A DNA stretch of 64,000 nt, from assembly GCF_004402485.1 (NCBI RefSeq), contig NZ_SOFG01000018.1:102825-166824 (forward strand). The letters run 5' to 3'. Origin of the DNA: Cryobacterium algoricola (GTDB lineage Bacteria; Actinomycetota; Actinomycetes; Actinomycetales; Microbacteriaceae). A model generated the notes under the pieces. That model saw only the letters and a list, made by a program, of their open reading frames with translations, was not told the origin of the DNA and did no database searches. Positions 18,377-27,111 of this stretch are shown here, one piece after another. The position numbers and the translations under genes were made by a program. Each line of letters begins with the position of its first letter. Position 1 is the first letter of the stretch.

Positions 18377-18427
18377 TCTGTCGTTAACGGGGCTCTGTCG
18401 TTAACGGGGCTCTGTCGCTAAGGGGGC
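18377..18427. repeat. Three tandem 17-bp repeats
   Basis: The unit TCTGTCGTTAACGGGGC occurs at 18377-18393 and 18394-18410 identically, and at 18411-18427 with two changes. It lies immediately after the tRNA terminator and looks like a slippage array. Confidence 0.9.
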
Positions 18428-18493
18428 CCTCGGCGACAGTCGACGGATGCCGCGGCCCGCGCCGCTCGGTGTGCGGGCCAGCGGGCGGTTGCG

Positions 18494-19060
18494 CTACTTC
18501 CTGGTGAGCGCGTCGGCCGGGAAGGTGGGGATGTCCCCGGGCCACGGACCGAGGATCGTTTCGAGTTCGTCGGCCCGCACGCTCACGGTCCCGGTCGCCT
18601 CATAGTTGGCCCGGGCGATGGCGGGTTCGGAGGACGCGGCCACCCCGAACGTCTCGAGGGCTGCTGCGCAGAGATCCCAGGAAAGCGGTGTGGCGTTCGC
18701 ATCAAGCACGGTCACCATCACGCCGCTATTGAGCTTTGTATTGTTGACCGACCACCCGGTTCGGAGCGCCCAGCCCACGAACGCGTCTGCGTCGGCGACG
18801 GTGTAGCCGGCGGCGAGGCTCACGGTAATGCTTGCCGAAGTACTCACTGTGAACCCGCTCTTCGAGCCGCTGACCAGCACGCTCGTGTCGGCGATGCCCG
18901 GGTAGGTGAGCAGTCGCTCGCCTGTTTCGACCGCGTTCGCGCCGCGAGACGCGCTGCAGCCGGTGAGCACGAGGACCCCGGCGAGGATCAGGGCCCCCAA
19001 CGCGCCCCGGCTCGCCCGAGCGCGACGAGACCGGTGTGGGGGGAGAGTAGTGGCGATCAC
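18494..19060 (-). CDS. Small lipoprotein, last gene of a WXG100-like cassette
   Basis: 188 residues; the GTG at 19060 overlaps the upstream stop (GTGA), so translation is coupled. An Arg-rich N-terminus is followed by a hydrophobic core (GALGALILAGVLVLTGC) with the lipobox LTGC, giving a lipidated Cys near residue 34. The mature ~150 residues contain no recognised domain and a single further Cys pattern (WDLCAA). The protein is expected on the outer face of the membrane. It could be a receptor, chaperone or immunity-like partner of the large hydrolase; that is inference only. Confidence 0.7.
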   Translation of the reverse strand: MIATTLPPHRSRRARASRGALGALILAGVLVLTGCSASRGANAVETGERLLTYPGIADTSVLVSGSKSGFTVSTSASITVSLAAGYTVADADAFVGWALRTGWSVNNTKLNSGVMVTVLDANATPLSWDLCAAALETFGVAASSEPAIARANYEATGTVSVRADELETILGPWPGDIPTFPADALTRK

Positions 19061-20838
19061 GGAGCTTTCCTGCCGTAGTAGTCGACGACGACGGGAGTCT
19101 TCCCGTTGCCGATGAATGTGCCGATGTTGTTGGTGTGGGTCGGCTGCGCCGGGTCTGTGGCCGCCATCGCCGAATACAACAGGGCGTTGTGGGAGGCGGC
19201 CCCTCCGGTGTTGTCGTGGCGGATAGTCTCCCAGTTGGCGGTCGTGGGGTTCGGTGTCCCGTCGAAGGTCGGCACGACATCGCCGGGTGCTTCGAAGGCG
19301 AGAACGTTGACTTTCTCGGGAATCTCGGTGAAATCGCCCACCGGCGACGCGACGGTGACGACCTGCTTGATGTCGAATCGGGTGTTGGACTCGGCGAAGG
19401 AGGCGGCCGTGATGCCGCCCTGGCTGAAGCCGGCGAGCATGACCGGATATTCCCCGACACCGTAGTCGGCGTCCGGATGCGTCGCGATCTCCTTCGCGAT
19501 CTCCCGGTCCAGCGCCTCGCCGACGAGGCGCTGGAGGGCGCTGTCCCCGCCCATGACGTTCAGATTCCCGAGAATGTCGTTGGGCACCGCGCCATTGGGA
19601 GCCCAAACCTGGGTGCTGGGAATGATCACCGTGAACGCCGGAGGACTGCCCTCGGTGCGGAGGACACGGATGACCGCCTCATCGTTATCACCGAGATAGT
19701 CGATCTGGGCCATGCTCTGGATGAGTCCCTGCATATCGGTCGGAACGACGTCTTCCACAGGCAGCGGGAGACTGCTGTCGGCGACGAAACGCTCGCGGCG
19801 CTTCATTTCAGACAAGTCGGTAGGGTCCAGGTCGTTGCCGTCGGCAACGACCGATTCGGTGTACAGCTCGCCGTCGTCCTCCCAGCCGAAGACGCTCGAC
19901 GAACCGATCAGGCCGCCGATCATCGCGTCGAAGGATGGGCCGAGCATCCCGATGTACCCCTGCAGGCTGCCGGCCGCGCCCTCGAGAATGCGCTCCGAGG
20001 TGAGCTTCTCCGAGAAACTCGCCCCCATCAGCAGGGGAATGGAGAGCGCAGGGGACGCGAGCAACCACGGGTTCCCGATGAGGTCGCCTGCGGTGGCGGC
20101 CACGCTGTCCCAGCCGGCGCCGACCACAGCCGATGCGACGCCCGTGAGGAAGGAGGTGACGGCGAGGCGCACGGCCACATCGACTGTGGCAGCGACAACG
20201 GCAACCGAAACGACGGTCCTGGCGCCGGCCACCAGAACGGTGACTTCGCCGGACACCGACGCGACCGCCAGGTCGACGCCGGCGCGGCCGATCGCGACCA
20301 CCCCGTCGACCTGGTTCGTGAACGCGGTCACCGTGCCGTCGACGGCGACTCCGAGGCCCGTCGCGGCCAGCTGCAGTGCCTGGTCCGCGCACTGGTAGGT
20401 GCTGACGATCGCGACGGCGACGACGCCGAGCGCCGTCGACACCAGGACGTTGGCGTTCAGGCGGGCAACGGCCGTGTACAGCGCGGCCTCGGCGAGGGCG
20501 CCCGTCGCCGGACTCAGGATCAGCGAGTCGAGGAGTTCCGAACGCGCCGGCATCCGAAGGACCAGCGCCGCCTCGGCGGCGGTTGTCGCCGTGTGCACGG
20601 AGACGGTCTGCACCATCCGCTCGATGTCCGCGTAGCTCGCGACCATCGACCCGACCGCGGAGGAGGTGGCGTGGCTGACCGATGCCGTGTTCCGCGCCCA
20701 GCTGTCCGCGGTCCGGTCGGCGTTCCCGGTCGCCGCCGCGAAGATACCCGAGCCGGCCCGAGCCGTCGCCGCGGCGGTCTCCGTTACGGCGGCATCGGTG
20801 GCCGCGCCGAAGGCGGAGGGGCTCTTATCCTCGGACAT
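19057..20838 (-). CDS. Large protein with C-terminal alpha/beta-hydrolase domain
   Basis: 593 residues. The first ~300 are Ala/Val/Thr-rich with several hydrophobic stretches (residues ~110-270) and no cleavable signal peptide, suggesting membrane insertion or a secreted helical region. The C-terminal ~280 residues are an alpha/beta-hydrolase: GFSQGG (Ser near 470), an Asp in FEAPGDVVP, and a His in GGAASHNALLY form a plausible triad. ATP-independent hydrolase; substrate unknown (ester, lipid or peptide). It overlaps the EspG-like gene by 14 bp and the lipoprotein by 4 bp. The mix of an N-terminal helical region with an enzymatic end recalls type-VII effectors, but no LXG motif is evident. 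Confidence 0.7.
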   Translation of the reverse strand: MSEDKSPSAFGAATDAAVTETAAATARAGSGIFAAATGNADRTADSWARNTASVSHATSSAVGSMVASYADIERMVQTVSVHTATTAAEAALVLRMPARSELLDSLILSPATGALAEAALYTAVARLNANVLVSTALGVVAVAIVSTYQCADQALQLAATGLGVAVDGTVTAFTNQVDGVVAIGRAGVDLAVASVSGEVTVLVAGARTVVSVAVVAATVDVAVRLAVTSFLTGVASAVVGAGWDSVAATAGDLIGNPWLLASPALSIPLLMGASFSEKLTSERILEGAAGSLQGYIGMLGPSFDAMIGGLIGSSSVFGWEDDGELYTESVVADGNDLDPTDLSEMKRRERFVADSSLPLPVEDVVPTDMQGLIQSMAQIDYLGDNDEAVIRVLRTEGSPPAFTVIIPSTQVWAPNGAVPNDILGNLNVMGGDSALQRLVGEALDREIAKEIATHPDADYGVGEYPVMLAGFSQGGITAASFAESNTRFDIKQVVTVASPVGDFTEIPEKVNVLAFEAPGDVVPTFDGTPNPTTANWETIRHDNTGGAASHNALLYSAMAATDPAQPTHTNNIGTFIGNGKTPVVVDYYGRKAP

Positions 20839-21712
20839 GGCTCGCTCCGATCGTCACGGTGCTGATCAGGTTCAGGAGCTCGGCGGTGATGTCGCGGTGA
20901 CGCTGGCGCTGGATCAGGACGCGACCCGTGTCCACGAGGGCCTGGGGGGTGACGGTGCCGTCGGCATCCGCTGAGGCGGCCAGGTGCATGCTGAGCCAGT
21001 CGCCGGATGAGGACTGGAACCATTCGAGGGCGCGCACCGGAGTGCCTGGCCGGACGAACGAGTGCAGCCGGAAGCCGGCCTCCATCGTGCCGGCGAGCGA
21101 CCGCAACACGGGGACGGCCGCCGCGGCGCCGAACTGCGCGGCCAGCCGGTCGACGAGGGCGTGATCCCCGCGCCGGATCGCCGCCAGGATCGACCGGGAC
21201 TCGACGAGGCCGATCTCGACGCGTACCGGCGAGAACCCGGGGGCCGCGGCCGGGGAGTCCGCGAGCAGGGCGCCGAGTCTGCCGGAGACGAGAGCGACCG
21301 GGCCGAGCGTGATCGTGATCTCGCCGACCGTGGCGGTGAGTGCATCCGTGACCGGCTCGGTCCTCGAGCGGGGGAGCTCGATCGTGAACAGGGCCATCGA
21401 CCGGCCCGCCAGGGCGACCAAGGTCCACGCCGTCGTCGCCGGGTTCCAGGACTGCACCTGGATCGACGAGTCCGCCACGAGAGGCATGGCGAGCGCCATG
21501 GCGAGAAGCGGATGCGGGGCGGACTCGGCGTCCACCAGATTGCGGGTGCCGAGTGCAATCCGCGCGGTGTCGCGCCGGGACTGCGAGGCGACCGACGCGT
21601 CGAGCACGCCGACGGCGAGGCTGGCGGGGAGGACCGTCTCGGGGGCGCACTCGAGGAGGACCCGGAATTCATCGAGAGTCAGGGTTACGTCGAACTGCGG
21701 CTCGTCGCTCAT
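20825..21712 (-). CDS. EspG-like protein of a WXG100-like cassette
   Basis: 295 residues from the ATG at 21712, behind GGAACGG and overlapping the upstream stop (ATGA). The N-terminus FDVTLTLDEFRVLLE and the size recall ESX-secretion chaperones of the EspG family, whose start usually has a beta strand plus L-x-V-L-x-E helix; the match is loose. No signal peptide or membrane segment, so cytoplasmic. Directly downstream of a WXG100-like gene, which is the reason to prefer this reading. Alternatives: an unrelated actinobacterial alpha/beta protein. Confidence 0.55.
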   Translation of the reverse strand: MSDEPQFDVTLTLDEFRVLLECAPETVLPASLAVGVLDASVASQSRRDTARIALGTRNLVDAESAPHPLLAMALAMPLVADSSIQVQSWNPATTAWTLVALAGRSMALFTIELPRSRTEPVTDALTATVGEITITLGPVALVSGRLGALLADSPAAAPGFSPVRVEIGLVESRSILAAIRRGDHALVDRLAAQFGAAAAVPVLRSLAGTMEAGFRLHSFVRPGTPVRALEWFQSSSGDWLSMHLAASADADGTVTPQALVDTGRVLIQRQRHRDITAELLNLISTVTIGASHVRG

Positions 21713-22275
21713 CCGTTCCACCCTTCGGCCTGGAAGCGGTTCTGGACGTCGAGCCAATCGCGCGAGCCCGGGAGCGGGCGACTGGGTACGGCGCCGGCGA
21801 TCCGGCGGGCCGTCGTGACCGTCGACGCGGGTATGTCCTGGCCGTTGAAGCGGTGGACCAGGACCGTCATGATCCGCGCGGGCCCGGTGACGACCGAGCT
21901 CAGCACCGTCATGACGTTGTTGACGGCCCCCTCGACGACCTCGTGCACGACCTCGGTCGTGAACGTGGCGACCTCGATCGCCCGGTCGAGGACGGACGCC
22001 GCAAAGGCCTCGGCCGCCGCGATCAGGGCCTTGGCGGCGCCGACCTGGCGGGCGTGCAGGTCGAGCGCTGCCGCCGCGGCGTCGAGCGCTGCCGCGGAGC
22101 TGCCCAGATCGGCGGCCGTGAGGTCCATCTGCAGTCGAAAGGCCTCGGCTGCGCCGGAATTCCAGGACAGCGCGGTCGAGTCGGCCCTGAGGCTCGACGC
22201 CCTCGTACGCACCTCGTCGGCCAGCGCTCGCAACTGGGTGGCATCAGCGCCGACCACGGACATGTCTCCGTACAT
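21709..22275 (-). CDS. WXG100-like helical protein, first gene of the cassette
   Basis: 188 residues; the ATG at 22275 has AAGG 8 bases upstream (an in-frame ATG four codons later is possible). Residues ~5-75 resemble WXG100/ESX helical hairpins: ADATQLRALADEVRTRASSL, then LSWNSGAAEAFR where the turn Trp-x-Gly is Trp-Asn-Ser-Gly, then a second Ala-rich helix. A C-terminal extension of ~100 residues makes it longer than EsxA-type proteins. First gene of four overlapping leftward genes. No EccC/EccD secretion genes lie in the window. Confidence 0.65.
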   Translation of the reverse strand: MYGDMSVVGADATQLRALADEVRTRASSLRADSTALSWNSGAAEAFRLQMDLTAADLGSSAAALDAAAAALDLHARQVGAAKALIAAAEAFAASVLDRAIEVATFTTEVVHEVVEGAVNNVMTVLSSVVTGPARIMTVLVHRFNGQDIPASTVTTARRIAGAVPSRPLPGSRDWLDVQNRFQAEGWNG

Positions 22276-22365
22276 TGGTTCGACCTTCCCCCAAGGCTCA
22301 CTGAACACGGTGCTGCTGCAGCAACGCTATCAGTCCGGCGTTGTGTGGCGTGCGGTAGCGCCCAC

Positions 22366-22410
22366 TGTCGCCGTTTCCGCCGAGGATCGCCGTCGTGGCG
22401 GCGACGCTCG
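22366..22410. repeat. Repeat family A, copy at 22.4 kb
   Basis: GTCGCCG (22367-22373) and CGGCGAC (22399-22405) frame the shared core CGCCGAGGATCGCCG. It is near-identical over ~30 bases to the element at 26143-26197, and lies between the WXG100-like gene start and the IclR gene end. Confidence 0.7.
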
Positions 22411-22455
22411 ATGGATGCCGCGGGGTCGGTGCGTGGCGTGGCGATCGGTGAGGGG

Positions 22456-23259
22456 CTAGTGCGCGGGCAGGCCGGGCTTCTGCAGCTCCTGGGTGATCCG
22501 GTTGGCCTCCTCGAGGAGGAGCCGGCCGAGCATCGGCTGCCGCTCCGGCCGGAAGCGCGGCTCGATCCCGGTCAGGGACAACGCCCAGGCCGGCCGGCCG
22601 GACCGGTCGAAGATCGCGGCGCCCATGCCCCAGCTGCCCTCGAGAATCAGCCCGGGGTTGACCGCGTATCCCGTGCTGCGGGTCTGCTCGAGGTGCGAGC
22701 GGATGCCCGCCACCGTGTGCGCCGGACCCCACGCCTCCGTGAGCGAGCCCTCGAGCAGGGCCGTCATCTCGTCCTCCGGAAGGAAGGCGAGGATCGCGAG
22801 CCCGGCGGAGGCGACGCCGAGCGGGAACCGCACGCCCTCGTGCAGCACGAACGACCGGATCGGGAAGCTACCCTCCTCGCGCAGCAGGCAGACCGTCTCC
22901 GCGCCCCGGCGGATCGAGAGGAAGGCGCTCTCGCCGGTCTCCTCGGCGAGGCGGCGCAGGCTCGGCCGCGCGAGCTCCTCGATCGGGTACCGCTCGGCGG
23001 CGACGACCCCCATCACGAAGATCTCGGGCCCGTAGTGCCAGGTGTGCCGCAGGGCATCGTGGTCGAGCAGGCCCTCCGCGGCGAGCGAGGCGAGCAGACG
23101 GTGCACGGTCGGCCGGGTGAGGCCGGAGTCCCGCGCGAGATCGGAGATGAGGGCACCGGCCGGAGCGCGGCCCACGAGCCGAAGCAGGAGGGCGATCCGG
23201 GCGGTGACCTGCGCGCCCTGCACGGTACCGCCGGGCCCGGCTGCACGATCAGTGGTCAT
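22456..23259 (-). CDS. IclR-family transcriptional regulator
   Basis: 267 residues from the ATG at 23259, which has GGAG seven bases upstream. The N-terminal winged helix (LISDLARDSGLTRPTVHRLL, residues ~38-57) and the C-terminal effector domain (GESAFLSIRRGAETVCLL, then GVASAGLAILAFLP) are standard IclR. It is divergent from a CoA-transferase/thiolase operon, the arrangement of Pca-type IclR regulators. Three copies of a TCCAC-N3-GTGGA-like motif lie between the two starts. The effector is unknown; an aromatic-pathway intermediate or a CoA ester is likely. Confidence 0.88.
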   Translation of the reverse strand: MTTDRAAGPGGTVQGAQVTARIALLLRLVGRAPAGALISDLARDSGLTRPTVHRLLASLAAEGLLDHDALRHTWHYGPEIFVMGVVAAERYPIEELARPSLRRLAEETGESAFLSIRRGAETVCLLREEGSFPIRSFVLHEGVRFPLGVASAGLAILAFLPEDEMTALLEGSLTEAWGPAHTVAGIRSHLEQTRSTGYAVNPGLILEGSWGMGAAIFDRSGRPAWALSLTGIEPRFRPERQPMLGRLLLEEANRITQELQKPGLPAH

Positions 23260-23275
23260 TGTTCGGCTCCAATTG

Positions 23276-23288
23276 TCCATGATGTGGA
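23276..23288. promoter_or_regulatory. Putative IclR operator 1
   Basis: TCCAT-GAT-GTGGA, one mismatch from the palindrome TCCAC-N3-GTGGA, 17 bp upstream of the regulator's start. Confidence 0.5.
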
Positions 23289-23305
23289 TAGTTGTGAGCC
23301 TACTG

Positions 23306-23318
23306 TTCACGGTGTGGA
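23306..23318. promoter_or_regulatory. Putative IclR operator 2
   Basis: TTCAC-GGT-GTGGA, one mismatch from the same palindrome; its centre is 30 bp (about three helical turns) from operator 1. Confidence 0.5.
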
Positions 23319-23347
23319 TGCGCAACAAAGTGCCTAACGGACAGTGA

Positions 23348-23377
23348 TTGACAGGTTCTCTGCGGCCCAGTTAGCAT
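23348..23377 (+). promoter_or_regulatory. Promoter of the CoA-transferase operon
   Basis: TTGACA (23348-23353), an 18-base spacer, then TAGCAT (23372-23377, 4/6 to TATAAT). The -35 is a perfect consensus, rare in this GC-rich window. Confidence 0.6.
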
Positions 23378-23394
23378 GGCCGACAGACAAGGCA

Positions 23395-23407
23395 TCCACA
23401 AAGTGGA
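23395..23407. promoter_or_regulatory. Putative IclR operator 3
   Basis: The perfect palindrome TCCAC-AAA-GTGGA lies 18 bp downstream of the -10 and 30 bp before the coding start, a place from which a repressor would block transcription. Confidence 0.6.
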
Positions 23408-23436
23408 CGCAGGCGATGCTCAATGAGGAGAAGACC

Positions 23437-24153
23437 ATGTCCAAGGTACTGGCCAGCGCGGCAGACGCGCTCGGTGACGTCCTCCACGACGGGATCGTGC
23501 TCGCGGTGGGCGGTTTCGGCCTCTGCGGGATCCCCGCCGACCTGATCGACGCGGTGCGGGCATCCGGTGTGCGCGACCTCACCGTCGTCTCGAACAACAT
23601 GGGCGTCGACGGCATCGGCCTCGGCCGGCTGCTCGAGACCGGGCAGGTGCGCACGGTGATCGCGTCCTACGTGGGAGAGAACCGGCTCTTCGCCGAGCAG
23701 CTCCTCGCGGGCGAGCTCGAGGTCGAATTCAGCCCGCAGGGCACCCTCGCCGAACGCCTCAGGGCCGGGGGAGCGGGGATTCCCGCGTTCTACACGAAGA
23801 CCGGGGTCGGCACCCTCGTGGCCGAGGGCAAGCCGCACGCGGTGTTCGACGGCATCCGCTACGTGCAGGAACGCGGCATCGTCGCCGACGTCGCCCTCGT
23901 GCACGCCTGGCGCGCCGACACCGAGGGAAACCTCGTCTACCGGTACACCGCACGAAACTTCAACCCGCTCGTTGCGACCGCCGGTGTCGTCACGATCGCC
24001 GAGGCCGAGGAGATCGTGCCGCGCGGCGCGATCGACCCGCACGACGTCGTGACGCCCGGCGTCTACGTGCAGCGCCTCGTGCAGGCGGATGCCCGCACCA
24101 AGCCGATCGAGCAGCGCACCGTGCGGGAGCGCCCGGTCGCGGTGCCGGCCTGA
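23437..24153 (+). CDS. 3-oxoacid CoA-transferase subunit A
   Basis: 238 residues; the ATG follows GAGGAGAAGACC. It moves CoA from succinyl-CoA to a 3-oxoacid (acetoacetate or 3-oxoadipate). The family I CoA-transferase A subunit is shown by [20 protein letters not shown] near residue 20 and the SNNMG/GVGT stretches. With subunit B downstream it forms an A2B2-type enzyme. ScoA and PcaI cannot be separated by eye; divergent IclR control favours a catabolic role. Confidence 0.9.
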   Translation: MSKVLASAADALGDVLHDGIVLAVGGFGLCGIPADLIDAVRASGVRDLTVVSNNMGVDGIGLGRLLETGQVRTVIASYVGENRLFAEQLLAGELEVEFSPQGTLAERLRAGGAGIPAFYTKTGVGTLVAEGKPHAVFDGIRYVQERGIVADVALVHAWRADTEGNLVYRYTARNFNPLVATAGVVTIAEAEEIVPRGAIDPHDVVTPGVYVQRLVQADARTKPIEQRTVRERPVAVPA

Positions 24154-24224
24154 GCGGCCGGCGGCACGCTCAGAACCTCCACCAGAAGCACGCCCATCCG
24201 TTCGACACTCCCCGGGAGCACACC

Positions 24225-24914
24225 ATGGCTTGGACCAGAGACGAGATGGCCGCGATCGCGGCCGGTGAACTGCACGACGGCGACTACGTCAACCTCGGCA
24301 TCGGGATCCCGACGCTCGTCGCCAACAACCTGCCGGAGGGGGTTTCCGTCACGCTGCAGAGCGAGAACGGGCTGCTCGGCATGGGCCGGTTCCCCTGGGA
24401 GGGCGAGGAGGACGCCGACCTGATCAACGCGGGCAAGCAGACTGTGACGATGCTGCCCGGCGGGTCGATCTTCGACTCGGCGACCTCCTTCGGGATGATC
24501 CGGGGCGGCCACGTCAAGGTCGCCATCCTCGGCGCGATGCAGGTCTCCGGCAGCGGGGACCTCGCCAACTGGACGATCCCGGGCAAGATGATCAAGGGCA
24601 TGGGCGGCGCGATGGACCTCGTCGCTGGCACCCCGCGGGTCGTCGTGCTCACCGAGCACATCGCGCGGGACGGCGGCGCGAAGATCGTCGCCGAGTGCAG
24701 CCTCCCGCTGACCGGGGTCGGCGTCGTGAACCGGATCATCTCCGACCTCGCCGTCTTCGACGTGACCGAGGCCGGCCTCGTGCTGCGCCGCCGCGCCCCC
24801 GGGGTCACCCTCGAGGCGCTCCGCGCGTGCACCGAGCCGGACTTCGCCGTCGCAGAGACGGAAACCGATACCGCAACCGATACCGCAACCGACCAGAAAG
24901 CAGTGCGACTGTGA
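24225..24914 (+). CDS. 3-oxoacid CoA-transferase subunit B
   Basis: 229 residues, 71 bp after subunit [12 protein letters not shown] near residue 26 and the catalytic Glu in [11 protein letters not shown] near residue 45 are the family I B-subunit hallmarks. The last ~20 residues contain a small duplication ([10 protein letters not shown]) encoded by a 12-bp tandem repeat at 24863-24892, outside the catalytic fold. The stop overlaps the GTG of the thiolase gene. Confidence 0.92.
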   Translation: MAWTRDEMAAIAAGELHDGDYVNLGIGIPTLVANNLPEGVSVTLQSENGLLGMGRFPWEGEEDADLINAGKQTVTMLPGGSIFDSATSFGMIRGGHVKVAILGAMQVSGSGDLANWTIPGKMIKGMGGAMDLVAGTPRVVVLTEHIARDGGAKIVAECSLPLTGVGVVNRIISDLAVFDVTEAGLVLRRRAPGVTLEALRACTEPDFAVAETETDTATDTATDQKAVRL

Positions 24915-26116
24915 GCCTTCAGGAACAATTCGGCACCGACGTCCTCCTCGCCGGCTGGGGGCACAGCCGCTTCGGCAAGCTCAGCGACGACACCCTCGAG
25001 ACCCTGATCGTGCAGGTCGCCGCGGAGGCGATCGCGAACTCCGGTGTCGACGCCGCCGAGATCGACGAGATCTACCTCGGCCAGTTCAACTCCGGCCTCG
25101 TGCCGCTCGCCTTCGCGTCCTCGCTCGCGCTGCAGACCGACCCCGCGCTCGCCTACGTTCCGGCCACCCGGGTCGAGAACGCCTGCGCCTCCGGCTCTGC
25201 CGCGTTCCAGCAGGGCGTCAAGTCGCTGCTCGCCGGCACCGCGCGCACCGTGCTCGTGATCGGCGCGGAGAAGATGACGGATGCCTCGTCCGAGCTGGTC
25301 GGATCGGCCCTGCTGGGCGCCGACTACGACATGGCCGGCCGGCCGTCGACGACCGGCTTCGCGGGCCTGTTCGCCGTCGTCGCCGAGGCATACGCCGAGC
25401 GGTACGGCGACGTGGGCGACGTGCTCGGCTCCATCGCGGCCAAGAACCACCGCAACGGCGTCGACAACCCCTTCGCCCAGCTGCGCAAGGACCTCGGCGA
25501 GGACTTCTGCCGCACGGTCTCCGAGAAGAACCCGATCGTGGCCGGACCGCTCCGCCGCACCGACTGCTCGCCGGTCTCCGACGGTGCTGCCGCGATCGTG
25601 CTCACGACGGGCGGGAGTGCCGGGGCCTCCCGCCGGTCGGGCGCCGCGACAGATCCCGTGCGGCTCACCGGCTTCGGCCAGGCCAACGACTTCCTGCCCG
25701 CCGCCCGCCGCGACCCCACCGCGTTCGCGGCGACCCGGATCTCGTTCGAACGCGCTCTGCGGATGGCGGGCGTGGGCCTTGACGGGCTCGACTTCGCCGA
25801 GGTGCACGACTGCTTCACGATCGCCGAGCTGATCATGTACGAGGCGATGGGGCTCACCGCACCCGGCGAGGGACGCCGCGCGGTCGAGGAAGGCTGGGTG
25901 TACCGCGGCGGCAGGCTCCCGGTCAACATCTCCGGCGGACTCAAGGCCAAGGGCCACCCGGTCGGGGCGACCGGGGTATCGCAGCACGTCGTGTCCGCGA
26001 TGCAGCTCACCGGAACCGCCGGCGACATGCAGCTCGCGGCCCCGCGCCGTGCTCTCGTGCAGAACATGGGCGGCGTCGGCGTCGCGAACTACGTGAGCGT
26101 GCTCGAGGCCGTCTGA
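24911..26116 (+). CDS. Acetyl-CoA acetyltransferase / SCP-x-type thiolase
   Basis: 401 residues, GTG start overlapping the upstream stop (GTGA). Thiolase fold with nucleophilic Cys in [10 protein letters not shown] near residue 91, HDCFTIAE near residue 300 and GHPVGATG near residue 355. The HDCF motif and absence of the C-terminal CxG motif place it with SCP-x/acetyl-CoA acetyltransferase-like thiolases rather than classic PcaF or AtoB. It presumably cleaves the 3-oxoacyl-CoA made by the two preceding subunits. Three-gene operon under IclR control. Confidence 0.88.
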   Translation: MSLQEQFGTDVLLAGWGHSRFGKLSDDTLETLIVQVAAEAIANSGVDAAEIDEIYLGQFNSGLVPLAFASSLALQTDPALAYVPATRVENACASGSAAFQQGVKSLLAGTARTVLVIGAEKMTDASSELVGSALLGADYDMAGRPSTTGFAGLFAVVAEAYAERYGDVGDVLGSIAAKNHRNGVDNPFAQLRKDLGEDFCRTVSEKNPIVAGPLRRTDCSPVSDGAAAIVLTTGGSAGASRRSGAATDPVRLTGFGQANDFLPAARRDPTAFAATRISFERALRMAGVGLDGLDFAEVHDCFTIAELIMYEAMGLTAPGEGRRAVEEGWVYRGGRLPVNISGGLKAKGHPVGATGVSQHVVSAMQLTGTAGDMQLAAPRRALVQNMGGVGVANYVSVLEAV

Positions 26117-26142
26117 CGCATTGCCGCCGCGCCTCCGCCGGG

Positions 26143-26197
26143 CGCCGAGTGTCGCCGTTCGCGCCGAGGATCGCCGCTCTCTCGGCGACTCTCGGCG
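26143..26197. repeat. Repeat family A, best copy
   Basis: CGCCGAGTGTCGCCG (26143-26157) and CGGCGACTCTCGGCG (26183-26197) pair at 14 of 15 positions, with a central CGCCGAGGATCGCCG shared with the 22.4-kb copy. A partial second copy follows to about 26260 (CGACGCCGAGTGTCG). Confidence 0.75.
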
Positions 26198-26298
26198 TCT
26201 TCGGTGCCACTCGGCGCAGGTCGCGCCGCGCGAGGCGTCGGGCGACGCCGAGTGTCGGGGGTGGCGGGTAGCCTCGGCCTCGAACGAGGGAGCGGGGC

Positions 26299-27111
26299 AT
26301 GAACGGCACGGACAACCCGACGGCAGGCGGCGGCTCGATGGGCGGCGGCACGGCGACGGGCGGCACGTCGGTGCGGTTTCGCTGCGGGCACGGCGCCCCG
26401 GCAGCGGATGCCCGCATCACCCTCCAGCGGGACTGCCCGCTCTGCGTCCTGCTCCGCGAAACCCGGCGCACCCGGGCCCAGTTGATCGGCAAGGCCGCGG
26501 CGGGCGCGCGCGTCGCACTCGCGGAGGAGACCCGCATCGGTGCCGTCTACGAGTGGCTCTGCGAGCGTGGCCACTCCCGGTTCACCGCCACGGTGCGCGA
26601 GGCTCTCACCGGCCCCGGCTGCCCCAAATGCCTGGCCAACGCCGCGGCACCCGCGGCCCGGTTCGAGGGCGGGGTGCCGTTCATGAAGCCCGGCCTGCGG
26701 CTCGGCACCTCGGCGACCGAGCAGCGGCTGCGGGCGGCGCTCGGGGAGCGCATCCGGCTGCCGCACCGGGTGAACGCCGTGCGCATCAGCCGCACCTTCT
26801 ACGGCAAGCCGGAGGTCTGGCCGGACATCATCATTCCGGCACTCCGGATCGCGATCGAATACGACGATCCGGGCCGCGACGGCACAGCGCACGTCGGCCT
26901 CAAGGAAGTCTCCGACCGCGAGAAGGACGCGGCACTGAACGAGGTCGGCTGGGAGGTGATCCGGGTGCGGGCCGGCGGCCTCGCCGAGCTCGGCCGCCAC
27001 AGCGTGGTCTGCCGGTCGGTGACGACGGCGGTCGTCGACCGCATCCTGGATCTCCTCGTCGAGATCCGGGGCTCCGAGGCCGTCGCCCGCATTCTGATCG
27101 ACACGGGCTGA
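26299..27111 (+). CDS. Zinc-ribbon protein with PD-(D/E)XK-like nuclease core
   Basis: 270 residues. A Gly-rich start is followed by two Cys/His knuckles: RCGHG...CPLC (residues ~29-55) and CERGH...CPKC (~85-108). The second half looks like a Vsr/DUF559-type fold: an early Glu in TEQRLRAAL, then WPDIIIPALRIAIEYDDPG (PD...EYD) near 175-193, a Lys in HVGLKEVSDREKD, and WEVIRVRAGG as the late strand. Active residues appear intact, unlike the helicase protein at 9.7 kb. Role not established: a DNA repair or defence endonuclease would fit. Its stop lies inside a tandem repeat, so the C-terminus may vary between strains. Confidence 0.6.
   Translation: MNGTDNPTAGGGSMGGGTATGGTSVRFRCGHGAPAADARITLQRDCPLCVLLRETRRTRAQLIGKAAAGARVALAEETRIGAVYEWLCERGHSRFTATVREALTGPGCPKCLANAAAPAARFEGGVPFMKPGLRLGTSATEQRLRAALGERIRLPHRVNAVRISRTFYGKPEVWPDIIIPALRIAIEYDDPGRDGTAHVGLKEVSDREKDAALNEVGWEVIRVRAGGLAELGRHSVVCRSVTTAVVDRILDLLVEIRGSEAVARILIDTG

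Noticed and set aside
18494..22275. Cassette considered as a complete ESX locus
   Set aside because: No EccC, EccB, EccD or mycosin gene in the window; only WXG100-like and loosely EspG-like proteins.
23276..23318. TCCAT/GTGGA copies read as chance partial palindromes
   Set aside because: Kept as operators because three copies cluster between divergent regulator and target, and one is perfect.
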